Positions 32,893-41,191 of a DNA stretch of 64,000 nt are shown here, piece by piece (within the stretch, counting starts at the first letter, position 1; every line of letters begins with the position of its first letter). Source of the DNA: an uncultured Collinsella sp. (lineage in GTDB: Bacteria; Actinomycetota; Coriobacteriia; Coriobacteriales; Coriobacteriaceae). The DNA is taken from contig UQKM01000006.1 of NCBI GenBank assembly GCA_900541685.1, forward strand, positions 1-64,000. The letters are read 5' to 3'. The translations under genes and the position numbers were made by a program. Below the pieces are notes generated by a model. That model did no database searches and was not told the DNA's origin. It was given only the letters and a program-made list of their open reading frames with translations.

Positions 32893-33852
32893 ATGTTGAT
32901 GAATTTATCGCTGGCCCCCATGGAGGGGATTACCGGGCATGTGTTCCGTCGCGTGCATGCGGAGTGCTTTGGCGCGCTCGATTGTTATTACACGCCGTTT
33001 TTGCCGCCGCCGCGGGTGGGCAACCGCTTTGGTGGCAAGGCGTTTAAAGAGGTCGATCCTGCCAATAACCAGGGGCTTAACGTAGTACCTCAGCTGATGT
33101 CCAAGAATGCGGACGAGTTTGTGTGGGCGGCGCAGGTGCTCGCCGAGATGGGGTACCGCGAGGTCAATCTCAACCTTGGCTGCCCCTCGGGTACGGTTGT
33201 TGCCAAAGGCAAGGGTTCGGGCTTTCTGCGCAACCTGGATGAGCTCGAGGTGTTCTTGAGCGACGTGTGCGAACGCTCACCCTTGCCGGTGTCGGTCAAG
33301 ACCAGGCTGGGGTTGGAAAGCGATGACGAGTACGAACGCGTGCTCGACCTCTATTGCCGCATGCCGCTGACAGAGCTGATCGTGCATCCGCGCGTGCAAA
33401 AGGACCGTTATACGGGCTCGCCGCGTAAAGAGTTTTACGGCGAGACGTTGGAGCGGGCGCCGTTTCCCGTGGCCTATAACGGCGACATCTTTGATCTTGA
33501 GGACATGGATGCGCTGGTGGGGGCCTATCCCGGAACACGCCACGTAATGTTGGGGCGCGGCTTGCTTGCGAATCCCGCGCTGGCTCGCATGGTTAAGGGC
33601 GGCCCTGCCGCCACGGCTGCCGACTTGCAGCGCTTCCATGACACGCTGTTTGCGGCCTATGCGGACGAGATTGGAGGCAACGCGGTCTTTCGCATGAAGG
33701 AGTGGTGGTTCTACGCCAAATGCGCCTTCGCCGATCCCGCTACCGTGCACAAGCTCGTGCGCAAGACCAAAAAGGTCGATGAATATCGTGCCGCCGTCGA
33801 GCGCGTCTTTCGTGAACAGCCGCTTGCGCCTACCGCGCGCTTTTGCGGCTAG
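32893..33852 (+). CDS. tRNA-dihydrouridine synthase family protein
   Basis: A 319-residue FMN enzyme of the Dus family. The N-terminal LAPMEGITG loop, the NLGCPSGTVVAKGKGSGFL active-site block (catalytic Cys of the NxGCP motif), VKTRLGL, LIVHPRVQKDRYTG, VAYNGDIF and MLGRGLL are all present in order. It reduces uridine in tRNA to dihydrouridine with NADPH. Length is normal. The start is ATG 32893; ATG 32899 is two codons downstream and equally well placed after GAGAGTGG. Monocistronic, between an R1 repeat and the R2/R3 composite repeat. Confidence 0.9.
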   Translation: MLMNLSLAPMEGITGHVFRRVHAECFGALDCYYTPFLPPPRVGNRFGGKAFKEVDPANNQGLNVVPQLMSKNADEFVWAAQVLAEMGYREVNLNLGCPSGTVVAKGKGSGFLRNLDELEVFLSDVCERSPLPVSVKTRLGLESDDEYERVLDLYCRMPLTELIVHPRVQKDRYTGSPRKEFYGETLERAPFPVAYNGDIFDLEDMDALVGAYPGTRHVMLGRGLLANPALARMVKGGPAATAADLQRFHDTLFAAYADEIGGNAVFRMKEWWFYAKCAFADPATVHKLVRKTKKVDEYRAAVERVFREQPLAPTARFCG

Positions 33853-33985
33853 TTAGTCATCGGGGACGTTCTTTAACGACTACTCATTTAAGTGCGTCCC
33901 CAACGACTATGTTGCAAAAGCTGTACGTCAGCACCCAAAGATGTCGAAAAAAGTCGACTTTGGATGCTGACATACACGTTTGGGT
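33851..33985. repeat. R2+R3 composite repeat, left copy
   Basis: R2 is a pair of inverted units related to TAGTCATCGGGGACGTTCTT / AAGTGCGTCCCCAACGACTA (33851-33909). R3 follows: arms TGTACGTCAGCACCCAAAG (33922-33940) and CTTTGGATGCTGACATACA (33958-33976), forming a long hairpin. The same R2-R3 order recurs at 34431. Confidence 0.8.
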
Positions 33986-33996
33986 TCGGCGGGGGA

Positions 33997-34263
33997 CTAG
34001 GCAATCCTTGCGTCAAGGGTAATGAGCTCCCTGAGCCGCTCTGCGCGTGTCTGTCCATGACGCTTTGCCTTTGCGTCAAATGCTTCAAGAACCGATTCAC
34101 CCACACGTGCCGATAAAACAACGCTTGGTTCATCGGAAATCGGCGGCCTTACCAACTTGACGGTGTGGCCCTTTGGCCACTCATCTTTTTCGTATGCCGC
34201 TGCGGCTTTTTCTAGCTCACCGGGAGCAAACCCCATCATCTTTTCGAGCTGCTTGGCGTCCAT
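33997..34263 (-). CDS. Ribbon-helix-helix-like DNA-binding protein (antitoxin-like)
   Basis: An 88-residue protein. The C-terminal half (SVVLSARVGESVLEAFDAKA, then KRHGQTRAERLRELI) is a strand followed by two helices, the arrangement of Arc/MetJ/CopG ribbon-helix-helix regulators that often serve as antitoxins. The N-terminal MDAKQLEKMMGFAPGELEKA segment is helical. ATG 34263 follows GAGG at 8 bp. The small frame at 34272-34379 ends just upstream. Both are flanked by directly repeated R2+R3 elements. A toxin partner of normal size is not visible. Confidence 0.65.
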   Translation of the reverse strand: MDAKQLEKMMGFAPGELEKAAAAYEKDEWPKGHTVKLVRPPISDEPSVVLSARVGESVLEAFDAKAKRHGQTRAERLRELITLDARIA

Positions 34264-34271
34264 AGTGCCTC

Positions 34272-34379
34272 CTATCGATCGATTCCGATTCCCCTGAGCA
34301 CCTTGCGCGTAGGAGGGACAAGGGCGTGGTAAATGATGTAGCCATCCCGATCGGGGCAACATCGAGCGATGAGCTCCAT
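34272..34379 (-). CDS. Possible 35-residue protein upstream of the RHH gene
   Basis: The frame reads MELIARCCPDRDGYIIYHAL then VPPTRKVLRGIGIDR and ends with TAG 8 bp before the ribbon-helix-helix start; the GGAGG ribosome site of the latter begins at this stop. The codons continue upstream in frame without a start (IFVYKIVYKKRSRL) up to a TGA in the R2 repeat. The protein may therefore be the C-terminus of a larger gene cut by the repeat, or use a rare start. It is predicted to be basic and compact. No family is recognised; a degraded toxin is one possibility. Confidence 0.45.
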   Translation of the reverse strand: MELIARCCPDRDGYIIYHALVPPTRKVLRGIGIDR

Positions 34380-34430
34380 GAGGCGGCTTCTCTTTTTGTA
34401 TACAATTTTGTAGACAAAAATACAAGTAAC

Positions 34431-34545
34431 TAGTCATTTAAGAACGTCCCCAATGACTACCTGTGGTGGGCCCATGCAAAAAGCTGTACGTCAGCATCCA
34501 AAGATGTCGAAAAATGTCGACTTTGGATGCTGACGTACATGTTTG
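34431..34545. repeat. R2+R3 composite repeat, right copy
   Basis: R2 half-unit TAGTCATTTAAGAACGTCCC plus CAATGACTA (34431-34459), then R3 with perfect 19-bp arms TGTACGTCAGCATCCAAAG (34485-34503) and CTTTGGATGCTGACGTACA (34521-34539). Same orientation and order as the copy at 33851. Confidence 0.85.
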
Positions 34546-34591
34546 TGCCGTATGGGTTTGTGCGTTGGGGCCGGCCGACCGCAATAGAACG

Positions 34592-34837
34592 CTAGAGCAG
34601 GTTCTTCTGTATCCACGCGATGATGTCGCCCGACTCGTAGAGCGGTGCGCCGTCAATAAACAGGCAGGGAACCTGGCGTTTTCCGCCGATGGCGATGAGT
34701 GCCTGCTCGGCTTCGGTATCGGTCGAGATGTTGCGCTCGGGGATGGTCACGCCGTTATCGGCCAGGAAGCGCTTGACCTTTATGCAATACGGGCAGCCAG
34801 TCATAACGTAGAGCGCGAGTTCATGATCAGTAGCCAT
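34592..34837 (-). CDS. Glutaredoxin-like protein
   Basis: An 81-residue thioredoxin-fold protein with the dithiol motif TGCPYCIKVK near residue 15, the cis-Pro segment QVPCLFIDG and the GDIIAWI C-terminal helix, all standard for a small glutaredoxin. It would reduce disulfides or glutathione/other thiol mixed disulfides in the cytoplasm. ATG 34837 has GGAG upstream; a longer in-frame reading to 35152 crosses the neighbouring gene. It is downstream of the HTH-TipAS gene on the same strand with a 52-bp gap and may be cotranscribed. Confidence 0.9.
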   Translation of the reverse strand: MATDHELALYVMTGCPYCIKVKRFLADNGVTIPERNISTDTEAEQALIAIGGKRQVPCLFIDGAPLYESGDIIAWIQKNLL

Positions 34838-34889
34838 GGTGTCTCCAATCGGTTGAGGTTTCGGCTGAGATACCCAAAGCCGCCGCAGT

Positions 34890-35717
34890 CTATGTGCGAT
34901 CCATTGATGACTTGATGGCATGGACCAGAAACGCCGTGGCTCCGGTGCCGCAGGGCTTGTCGTAGTAGTCGACAAAGCGCTGGTCGGCAAGATAGCCGTG
35001 GGCGAGGCCCAGGTATGCTTCGTCCTGGGGTTCGTGCCCCCAGTTAAGGCCAATCCATCGACGGTGCATTGCGACAAGCTTGCGCGCCTCGCTTCCATCC
35101 GGTTCGCCGTCGCCCATGGCGATCGAGAGCTGGCCCAGAATAGCGCGTTCAAGTTCCTTCATGTCGTTCCATGTCTCGGGGTCCATGTCCAGCAGTGCCT
35201 CGTTTGCTGCATCGACGGCCTCGTCGCCATAGCGCGCCCGCGCCTCGGCACCGTAGCGCTCCTCGTTTTCCTGCACGGTGCGCCAGCGCTCCAATTGCGG
35301 CAGCACGGCGCCCATGAGCGAGACGGCTTCGTCGAGCGACATACCGGTGTTTTGTGCCAGGCGCGGGGCGCAATCCTCAATCATGGCCTCCATCGTGGTC
35401 TCGTAGGTGTACTTGCCGTGGTCGTAGCACCACTTGCAGTAATGGTCGGTCGTTGCGCTGTGAGCATCGGTGCCGCAGTCGTCGGGCGTGAGTATCATGC
35501 CGCAGCTCTGGCAATAGTGTTCGGGCATTTCGAGCAGGTGGGACAGCGGTTCTCCGGTTATGGCGGCAATGAGCTTCATCATGTCGATGCCCGGCGTGAC
35601 TTCGCCGCGTTCCCAACGGCTGACGGCTTGGCGTGTGACGAAGAGCTTGGCGGCGAGTTGCTCTTGGGTGAGATTGTTGTCGCGGCGGATGGCGATGAGC
35701 TTTTCTGCAAAGGCCAT
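34890..35717 (-). CDS. XRE regulator with zinc ribbon and TipAS-like domain
   Basis: A 275-residue three-part protein. Residues 1-60 are an XRE helix-turn-helix (NNLTQEQLAAKLFVTRQAVS, RWERG). Residues about 68-105 form a putative zinc ribbon (YCQSCGMIL ... YCKWCYDHGKYTYE, PF12674-like). The remaining part resembles TipAS, the antibiotic- or metabolite-recognition domain of TipA regulators (NEERYGAEARARYGDEAVDA ... HRRWIGLNWGH). TipAS binds thiopeptides in streptomycetes; here it is attached to an XRE rather than a MerR domain. ATG 35717 follows AAAGGAGC. It may control the adjacent glutaredoxin; this is a guess from position. Confidence 0.82.
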   Translation of the reverse strand: MAFAEKLIAIRRDNNLTQEQLAAKLFVTRQAVSRWERGEVTPGIDMMKLIAAITGEPLSHLLEMPEHYCQSCGMILTPDDCGTDAHSATTDHYCKWCYDHGKYTYETTMEAMIEDCAPRLAQNTGMSLDEAVSLMGAVLPQLERWRTVQENEERYGAEARARYGDEAVDAANEALLDMDPETWNDMKELERAILGQLSIAMGDGEPDGSEARKLVAMHRRWIGLNWGHEPQDEAYLGLAHGYLADQRFVDYYDKPCGTGATAFLVHAIKSSMDRT

Positions 35718-35844
35718 GACGGCTCCTTTCTGCTGTTTGTTGCTTTAAGCATACGCGGCGGCCGGCACCCTTCCAAGCAACCGTTGGTTGCACGACGGGG
35801 ACCGCGGCGAAGAATTGCGCGCAACACCCCACGCCTCCATGCCG

Positions 35845-35850
35845 TACAAT
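35845..35850 (+). promoter_or_regulatory. -10 box suggesting a leaderless trmO transcript
   Basis: TACAAT ends eight bases before the ATG at 35858, so transcription would start at or next to the start codon. No ribosome site precedes either possible ATG, which agrees with a leaderless message as is common in actinobacteria. No clear -35 hexamer. Confidence 0.45.
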
Positions 35851-35857
35851 GACCGGC

Positions 35858-36595
35858 ATGGAACCTATTGCACACATACATACCGACCTGCCGCAGAAGT
35901 TCGGCATCCCACGCAACAGCTTTTTGGCGCCCCATCTGCAGGGACGCATCGTCTTTGAGCCGGAATTTGCCTCCAACGCTGCAGTTGAGGGTCTGGACTC
36001 CTTCTCTCACCTATGGCTGCTATGGTGCTTCGAAAACGGAACGCCCGGCGGCACGGCTAAGGACATAGCCGCCGATGCCAAAACGCAGGACAGGTCCGGC
36101 ACCAACGCAAAATGGTCGAAAACCGTGCGCCCACCGCGTCTGGGTGGAGCCGAACGCGTGGGCGTGTTTGCCACGCGCAGTCCGTTTCGCCCTAATCCCA
36201 TCGGGCTCACCTGCGTCAAGCTTGATCGTGTCGAGCTCACCGACGATGGTCCCATCATCCATGTGCTGGGGGCCGACCTGCGCGACGGTACGCCCATCTA
36301 CGACATTAAGCCTTACATTCCGTTTGCGGACTGTCACCCGGATGCGACGGGCGGCTGGATTGAGGACGCGCCATGGCAAGAGCTCGATGTCGAGCTCCCG
36401 CAAGCGCTGCGGGACATGGTCCCGGACACAAAGCTCCCCGGCTTGATCGAGGTGCTCCGCCAAGATCCGCGCCGTGCGGGCAGCAAACACGAGCCAAACC
36501 GCGTTTACCATTTGGCTTACGCTGGGCTTGACATATCGTTTACGGTCGACGGAACCAGGTTGACGATAACCGCCATCAACGACGCGCGAGACTAA
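35858..36595 (+). CDS. trmO: tRNA (adenine-N6)-methyltransferase TrmO family protein
   Basis: A 245-residue member of the TsaA/TrmO/VirR family. The N-terminal PIAHIHTDLPQKFGIPR, then EGLDSFSHLWLLWCF, and the conserved RPPRLGGAERVGVFATRSPFRPNPIGLT block (SAM-binding and catalytic core) are all seen, followed by GADLRDGTPIYDIKPYIP. TrmO methylates N6-threonylcarbamoyladenosine at position 37 of tRNA. The C-terminal domain (HEPNRVYHLAYAGLDISFTV) matches the extension of bacterial TrmO. The upstream ATG at 35849 lies inside the -10 box, so I start at 35858. Confidence 0.88.
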   Translation: MEPIAHIHTDLPQKFGIPRNSFLAPHLQGRIVFEPEFASNAAVEGLDSFSHLWLLWCFENGTPGGTAKDIAADAKTQDRSGTNAKWSKTVRPPRLGGAERVGVFATRSPFRPNPIGLTCVKLDRVELTDDGPIIHVLGADLRDGTPIYDIKPYIPFADCHPDATGGWIEDAPWQELDVELPQALRDMVPDTKLPGLIEVLRQDPRRAGSKHEPNRVYHLAYAGLDISFTVDGTRLTITAINDARD

Positions 36596-36707
36596 CCAGC
36601 CATTCGTCCGCACCCGTCAAATTAAGCGCCAAACTCCGCTCCAAAACCGCCCACGCTGGTGGACAATAACGCCTACCGAAACAATCCGCTTTGCACGGGA
36701 GCTCAGC

Positions 36708-37922
36708 ATGAAATACGACTTTACCTCGCTTATCGACCGCCACGGTATGGACGCCATCGCCGTTGACTCCTGGGGAGAAATTCCCGACATGGCTCCGAAC
36801 GCACCCGACGAGGGCTTCGACCGCATCCCCATGTGGGTGGCGGATATGAATTTTGCCACGGTGCCCACGGTTCAGGAACACATCATTCAGCGCGCCCAGC
36901 ATCCCATGTTTGGCTATTTCAATCCGCGTGACGAGTACTTCGACCGCATCATCGAATGGCAAAGCCGTCGCAACGGCGTTGAGGGCTTGGTGCCGGAGCA
37001 TATCGGATACGAAAACGGCGTGCTGGGCGGTGTCGTGTCGACGCTGCGCGCATATGTCCAGCCGGGCGATGCGGTACTGGTCCACAGTCCCACCTACATC
37101 GGCTTTACCAAGTCTATCGAAGCCGCGGGCTATCGCATTGTCCACAGCCCGCTTAAGCTCGACGATCGGGGCGTGTGGCGCATGGACTTTGAGGACATGG
37201 AGCGAAAGCTCGCCCAAAACCACATCCATGCCGCGGTGTTCTGCTCGCCGCACAATCCCTGCGGTCGCGTATGGGAGCGCGACGAGATCGAACGTGCCAT
37301 GGACATCTATCGCCAGCACGATTGTGTGGTGATCTCGGATGAGATTTGGTCCGATATCATCCTGCCGGGCCACAAGCATATCCCGACGCAGTCGGTGAGC
37401 GAGGATGCCCGCATGCGCACGGTCGCCCTCTATGCGCCGAGCAAGACGTTTAACCTGGCGGGCCTGGTCGGCAGCTACCACATCATCTATAACGAGACGC
37501 TGCGCGACCGCGTGTGCGCCGTGTCCAATAAGACCCACTACAACGAGATGAATGTCCTTTCGATGCACGCGCTTATCGGTGCCTACCAGCCGCAGGGCTA
37601 CGAGTGGCTCGATGAGCTCAACGAGGTTATCGAGGGCAACATTGACTACTTTTGCAATTACGTGGACGAGCATTTTGCGGGCGTGTCCTATTCGCGTCCG
37701 CAAGGCACCTATATGGTGTTCTTGGACTGCACCGAGTGGTGCCGCGAGCATGGCTGCGATATTCAGTGGCTGCTCGACGAGGGGGCGCGTGTGGGCGTGG
37801 GCTATCAGGACGGCCGTCCATTCCATGGACCTTGCCACATTCGCGTGAATCTGGCGCTGCCGCTTTCGCGTGTAAGGGAGGCGTGCGACCGCTTGGACCG
37901 CTACGTTTTTAATGCACGGTAA
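36708..37922 (+). CDS. MalY/PatB-type PLP-dependent aminotransferase (C-S lyase)
   Basis: A 404-residue fold-type I PLP enzyme. The N-terminal PMWVADMNF motif is characteristic of the MalY/PatB subgroup. Further marks are the YGYF/NPRD region, SPHNPCGRVW, SDEIWSDI (PLP Asp), and the Schiff-base lysine in YAPSKTFNLAGL, then RVNLALP with the substrate-carboxylate Arg. Members cleave cystathionine or cysteine conjugates (beta C-S lyase) and produce H2S, pyruvate and ammonia; some also regulate. Standard length. CGGGAG precedes the start. Monocistronic. Confidence 0.88.
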   Translation: MKYDFTSLIDRHGMDAIAVDSWGEIPDMAPNAPDEGFDRIPMWVADMNFATVPTVQEHIIQRAQHPMFGYFNPRDEYFDRIIEWQSRRNGVEGLVPEHIGYENGVLGGVVSTLRAYVQPGDAVLVHSPTYIGFTKSIEAAGYRIVHSPLKLDDRGVWRMDFEDMERKLAQNHIHAAVFCSPHNPCGRVWERDEIERAMDIYRQHDCVVISDEIWSDIILPGHKHIPTQSVSEDARMRTVALYAPSKTFNLAGLVGSYHIIYNETLRDRVCAVSNKTHYNEMNVLSMHALIGAYQPQGYEWLDELNEVIEGNIDYFCNYVDEHFAGVSYSRPQGTYMVFLDCTEWCREHGCDIQWLLDEGARVGVGYQDGRPFHGPCHIRVNLALPLSRVREACDRLDRYVFNAR

Positions 37923-38063
37923 GTGAGTGCTGCATGCGGGGCTGTCTGCCAGATTGGCTGGAAGGCCCCGTATGGTAAAGCATCTGTAACCATTGAGCGC
38001 AAGCGCGGTTTTGTCTGCTATTATTCAGCTCTTGAGTCTGTAAACAGGATCGTCTGGAGCTCG

Positions 38064-38933
38064 ATGAAAAGACCTCGTCGCTCGGCCGCCATATCGTTGT
38101 TTGTTGCGCTTGCAGTGGTGGGCGCCTTTGTCGTGGCGATAGCTGGCTGTTCCGGGTTGAATGATGGGGCCGCGGCGTCTGCATCAGAAGGCGCAGCCGC
38201 CTCGCAGGTCAAAGACGACAACCTTAAGACGCTCAACGTTGGCAGCGACCTCTATCCACCGTTTGTGTATAGCAACGAGTACGGCGATGTTGTTGGCCTG
38301 GATGTCGATATTTTGACCGAGGCTTTGGGCCGCATTGGCTACAAGCCAAAGTACCAGCTGATCGACTGGGAAAAGAAGAAAGAGCTGCTGGCGAGCGGCG
38401 AGCTCGATTGCGTCATGGGCAGCTTTAGTATGACGGGCCGCGAAGGCGAGTATCGCTGGGCGGGGCCGTACCTTGCGAGCCGACAGGTGGTTGCTGTCGA
38501 TCCCGAAAGCGATATCTACACGCTTGCCGATCTTGAGGGTAGGGTCGTGGCGGTCCAGTCCACCACCAAGCCCGAATCGATTCTGCTCAATCACACCAAT
38601 GAAAACGTTCCGCAGATTAAGGAGCTCTACAGCTTTTCGGACCGCTCGTACCTGAACCCGGCGCTTGTCGAGGGCCTAGTCGACGCCATCGCCGCGCATG
38701 AGTCCTCGCTGCTCACCTACGAAAAAGACTATGGCGTGACGTATCGCATTTTGTCTGAGCCGCTGCTAGAGGTTGGTTTGGGCACCGCTTTCGATATCAA
38801 CGACACACGCGGCATCGACGTTAAGCTCACCCATGCCTACCAAGAAATGCTTGCCGATGGCACCATGGAGCGCCTGGTGTCAAAGTATTTTGATGACCCT
38901 TCGCCCTTTTTGAATGTGGAGGGCCTGTCATGA
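38064..38933 (+). CDS. Extracellular solute-binding lipoprotein (family 3)
   Basis: A 289-residue SBP_bac_3-type protein. It has a lipoprotein signal (MKRPRRSAAISLFVALA... with lipobox AIAGC, C29), then NVGSDLYPPFVYSNEYGDVVGLDVDI, the family 3 amino-acid-binding signature, and the second-lobe VAVQSTTKPESILL. ATG 38064 has TGGAG upstream; an in-frame extension to 37923 lacks a signal. Its stop overlaps the start of the hybrid kinase gene by 4 bp and no permease gene is near, so it probably senses a ligand for that kinase rather than feeding a transporter. Confidence 0.85.
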   Translation: MKRPRRSAAISLFVALAVVGAFVVAIAGCSGLNDGAAASASEGAAASQVKDDNLKTLNVGSDLYPPFVYSNEYGDVVGLDVDILTEALGRIGYKPKYQLIDWEKKKELLASGELDCVMGSFSMTGREGEYRWAGPYLASRQVVAVDPESDIYTLADLEGRVVAVQSTTKPESILLNHTNENVPQIKELYSFSDRSYLNPALVEGLVDAIAAHESSLLTYEKDYGVTYRILSEPLLEVGLGTAFDINDTRGIDVKLTHAYQEMLADGTMERLVSKYFDDPSPFLNVEGLS

Positions 38934-41122
38934 TTGATGCGTCCGACCACACCGCTCAGGAGCGGGGCGATCGTTCGGCACGGGAATGGCTCATCGTCGT
39001 CCTGTTGGGGATAGCGCTCTCGATTGTTGCCGGCGTGACGAGCTACGCCTACACGACAGCTCAGGCCGAGCAGCGCTTTGCCGACGTTGTCGATTACGTG
39101 GCGACACAGAGCCTTTCCTACGATGCGTTCAACAGCGCCTATGCGACCAAAAACCTGATTCGCGTTATGGAGATCGCCGGAGAGGCGGCGCGCGATATGG
39201 AGCGCGACGGCTCGGTGGATAACGCTACGTTGGAGCAATATGCTGACCAGTTTAATGTGACAGCGCTGATCGTAACGGATGCATCGGGCAACTTGGTGTC
39301 CGAGTCCTCGAAGGATGACGTGGGCTACGAGTCGCTCGCCGCGAATCTCAAAGAGGCGCCTGTGCTGGAGGTGGCAGCCCATCCGCTTAAGTCCTATACC
39401 GCTCGCATTACGCTTGCGGACGATTCGGTCGCAGACATTGGCTGCGTGGCCCGGCGGGACGGTGAGGGCATCGTTGTCGCGGTGAGGCACCAGAGCGCCA
39501 AGGCGGTCGCGAGCAATACGCTCAAGTTGCAGAGCTTGCTCGATGGTTATGAGACCATCGATAGCGGCAATATCGTGATCGAAAACGACGGTAAGGTCGT
39601 TGCGACCAACGCTGTTGAGCCCGCCGTGTCAGGCGTGTTCGATTTGCCTGCGACGGATGCCATCGTTGTCAACGGCATTAAGGAGCGTTGCCTGGCTGGT
39701 AAGGTCAGATTGGTTAACGACAGCGGTGAGTGGTATCTGGGCACATTTGGTAAAGCGCGCGATTTTTACGTGTACACCTATGCTCCCGCGCAGCGTTACT
39801 TTGAGGTTGTTGCCGCTGTTGTTGCCAGTGTGTTGGCACTCTACGGCGGTGTTATAGCCACTGTTGTGTTGGTGCGCCGCCGCGCCGAGAGCCAACGCTT
39901 TGCCGACCTGTTGCTGCAGGAGCGCGACTATGGCGACAAACTGGCAAAAGCGGCGCGCGAAGCTTCGTCTGCCAACTCTGCAAAGACGGAGTTCCTGCGT
40001 CGCATGAGTCACGACCTGCGCACGCCCATCAACGGCATTCGCGGTATGGTCGAGGTGGGCAATGCCAACGCGGACGACTTGCAAAAGCAGACTGAGTGCC
40101 GCTCAAAGATCTGGACGGCGTCGGGACTGTTGCTCGACCTTGCGAACGAGGCACTCGATATGAGCCGCTTGGAGAGCGGGCAGGTCGACCTGAATCTCGT
40201 GCCTACAGATATGGTGGCCCTCAACCGTGAGGTGTGCGATATCCTGGAGCGCCAGGCCGAGGAGCGCCTGGTGACAATTATCTGCGACCAACGGACTCTT
40301 GATCATCCCTATGCCCGGGTGAGCGTGACGCACCTCAAGCGCCTGTTGCTCAATATTGCCGGTAATGCCGTCAAGTACAACCGCCAGGGCGGCTATGTTC
40401 GCCTGACATGCCGCGAGGTGGAGCCGGTGGACGGTGTCCCCGTCTATGAATACACGATCGCCGATAACGGCATTGGCATGAGCGAGGAGTTTCAACAGCA
40501 CCTCTACGAGCCGTTCAGCCGCGAGGAACAACAGGTGGAAGGCGCTTCATCGGGAACTGGCCTGGGCGCGTCTATTGCCAAACAGTTGGTCGAGCTTATG
40601 GGCGGAACCATGAGCTTTACGAGCGCCTTGGGGCAGGGGACGACGTTTACCATTTGCCTGCCGTTTGAGAAGTGCGAGCGCTCCGAGATTCCCCAGGCAG
40701 CTCGCGTGGGTGCGGGCGACAGCGACGCGCTCCAGGGCCTGCGTGTTTTGCTCGTAGAGGATAACGACCTGAATGCCGAGATTGCACAGTTTACGCTCGA
40801 CCGTGCCGGTGCCATCGCGACGCATGTTAAGGATGGCGAGTCTGCCGTCGAGACGTTTGCCGCGAGTGCGCCGCACGAGTACGACGTGGTGCTGATGGAC
40901 ATCATGATGCCTGGCATCGATGGCCTTGAGGCCACGCGTCGGATTCGAGCACTCGATCGCGAGGATGCCGCGACCACGCCGATTATCGCCGTGAGCGCCA
41001 ACGCCTTTGCCGACGACCGTAGGCTTTCGCGCGAGGCGGGCATGAATGCGCACCTGAGTAAGCCCGTGAGCTCGCAGGAACTCATTGAGGCGCTTGCGCA
41101 CATAGCCGCCGACGCTTCATAA
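38930..41122 (+). CDS. Membrane hybrid histidine kinase with receiver domain
   Basis: A 730-residue protein. Membrane helices near residues 18-38 and 293-314 enclose a ~255-residue extracytoplasmic sensor (dCache-like). HisKA follows with H361 in FLRRMSHDLRTPINGIRGMV, then HATPase_c (NIAGNAVKYN, DNGIGMS, GTGLGASI), then a C-terminal receiver with D657 in VVLMDIMMPGIDG and KPVSSQEL. No Hpt or DNA-binding output domain is fused, so phosphate must go to a partner elsewhere. The gene overlaps the binding-lipoprotein stop, an arrangement that splits the EvgS-like architecture seen in the convergent neighbour. Confidence 0.88.
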   Translation: MIDASDHTAQERGDRSAREWLIVVLLGIALSIVAGVTSYAYTTAQAEQRFADVVDYVATQSLSYDAFNSAYATKNLIRVMEIAGEAARDMERDGSVDNATLEQYADQFNVTALIVTDASGNLVSESSKDDVGYESLAANLKEAPVLEVAAHPLKSYTARITLADDSVADIGCVARRDGEGIVVAVRHQSAKAVASNTLKLQSLLDGYETIDSGNIVIENDGKVVATNAVEPAVSGVFDLPATDAIVVNGIKERCLAGKVRLVNDSGEWYLGTFGKARDFYVYTYAPAQRYFEVVAAVVASVLALYGGVIATVVLVRRRAESQRFADLLLQERDYGDKLAKAAREASSANSAKTEFLRRMSHDLRTPINGIRGMVEVGNANADDLQKQTECRSKIWTASGLLLDLANEALDMSRLESGQVDLNLVPTDMVALNREVCDILERQAEERLVTIICDQRTLDHPYARVSVTHLKRLLLNIAGNAVKYNRQGGYVRLTCREVEPVDGVPVYEYTIADNGIGMSEEFQQHLYEPFSREEQQVEGASSGTGLGASIAKQLVELMGGTMSFTSALGQGTTFTICLPFEKCERSEIPQAARVGAGDSDALQGLRVLLVEDNDLNAEIAQFTLDRAGAIATHVKDGESAVETFAASAPHEYDVVLMDIMMPGIDGLEATRRIRALDREDAATTPIIAVSANAFADDRRLSREAGMNAHLSKPVSSQELIEALAHIAADAS

Positions 41123-41126
41123 GCAT

Positions 41127-41162
41127 ATGGCCCGGTTCCAATGTTGGTTGGAACCGGGCCAT
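41127..41162. terminator. Bidirectional hairpin between convergent kinase genes
   Basis: A perfect 15-bp stem ATGGCCCGGTTCCAA / TTGGAACCGGGCCAT with a 6-nt loop. No long T-tract, but its position 5 bp after one stop and about 30 bp from the other fits a shared terminator. Confidence 0.7.
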
Positions 41163-41191
41163 ATTGCTATCTGCAAGACCTGTTTCTGAGC

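Noticed and set aside
36576..37838. A 420-codon frame antisense to the MalY/PatB-like gene
   Set aside because: Shadow frame; the plus-strand gene has all PLP motifs.
37935..37974. Stem ATGCGGGGC / GCCCCGTAT after the MalY-like gene as terminator
   Set aside because: Long 22-nt loop and no T-tract; may be a weak hairpin only, so not listed as a feature.
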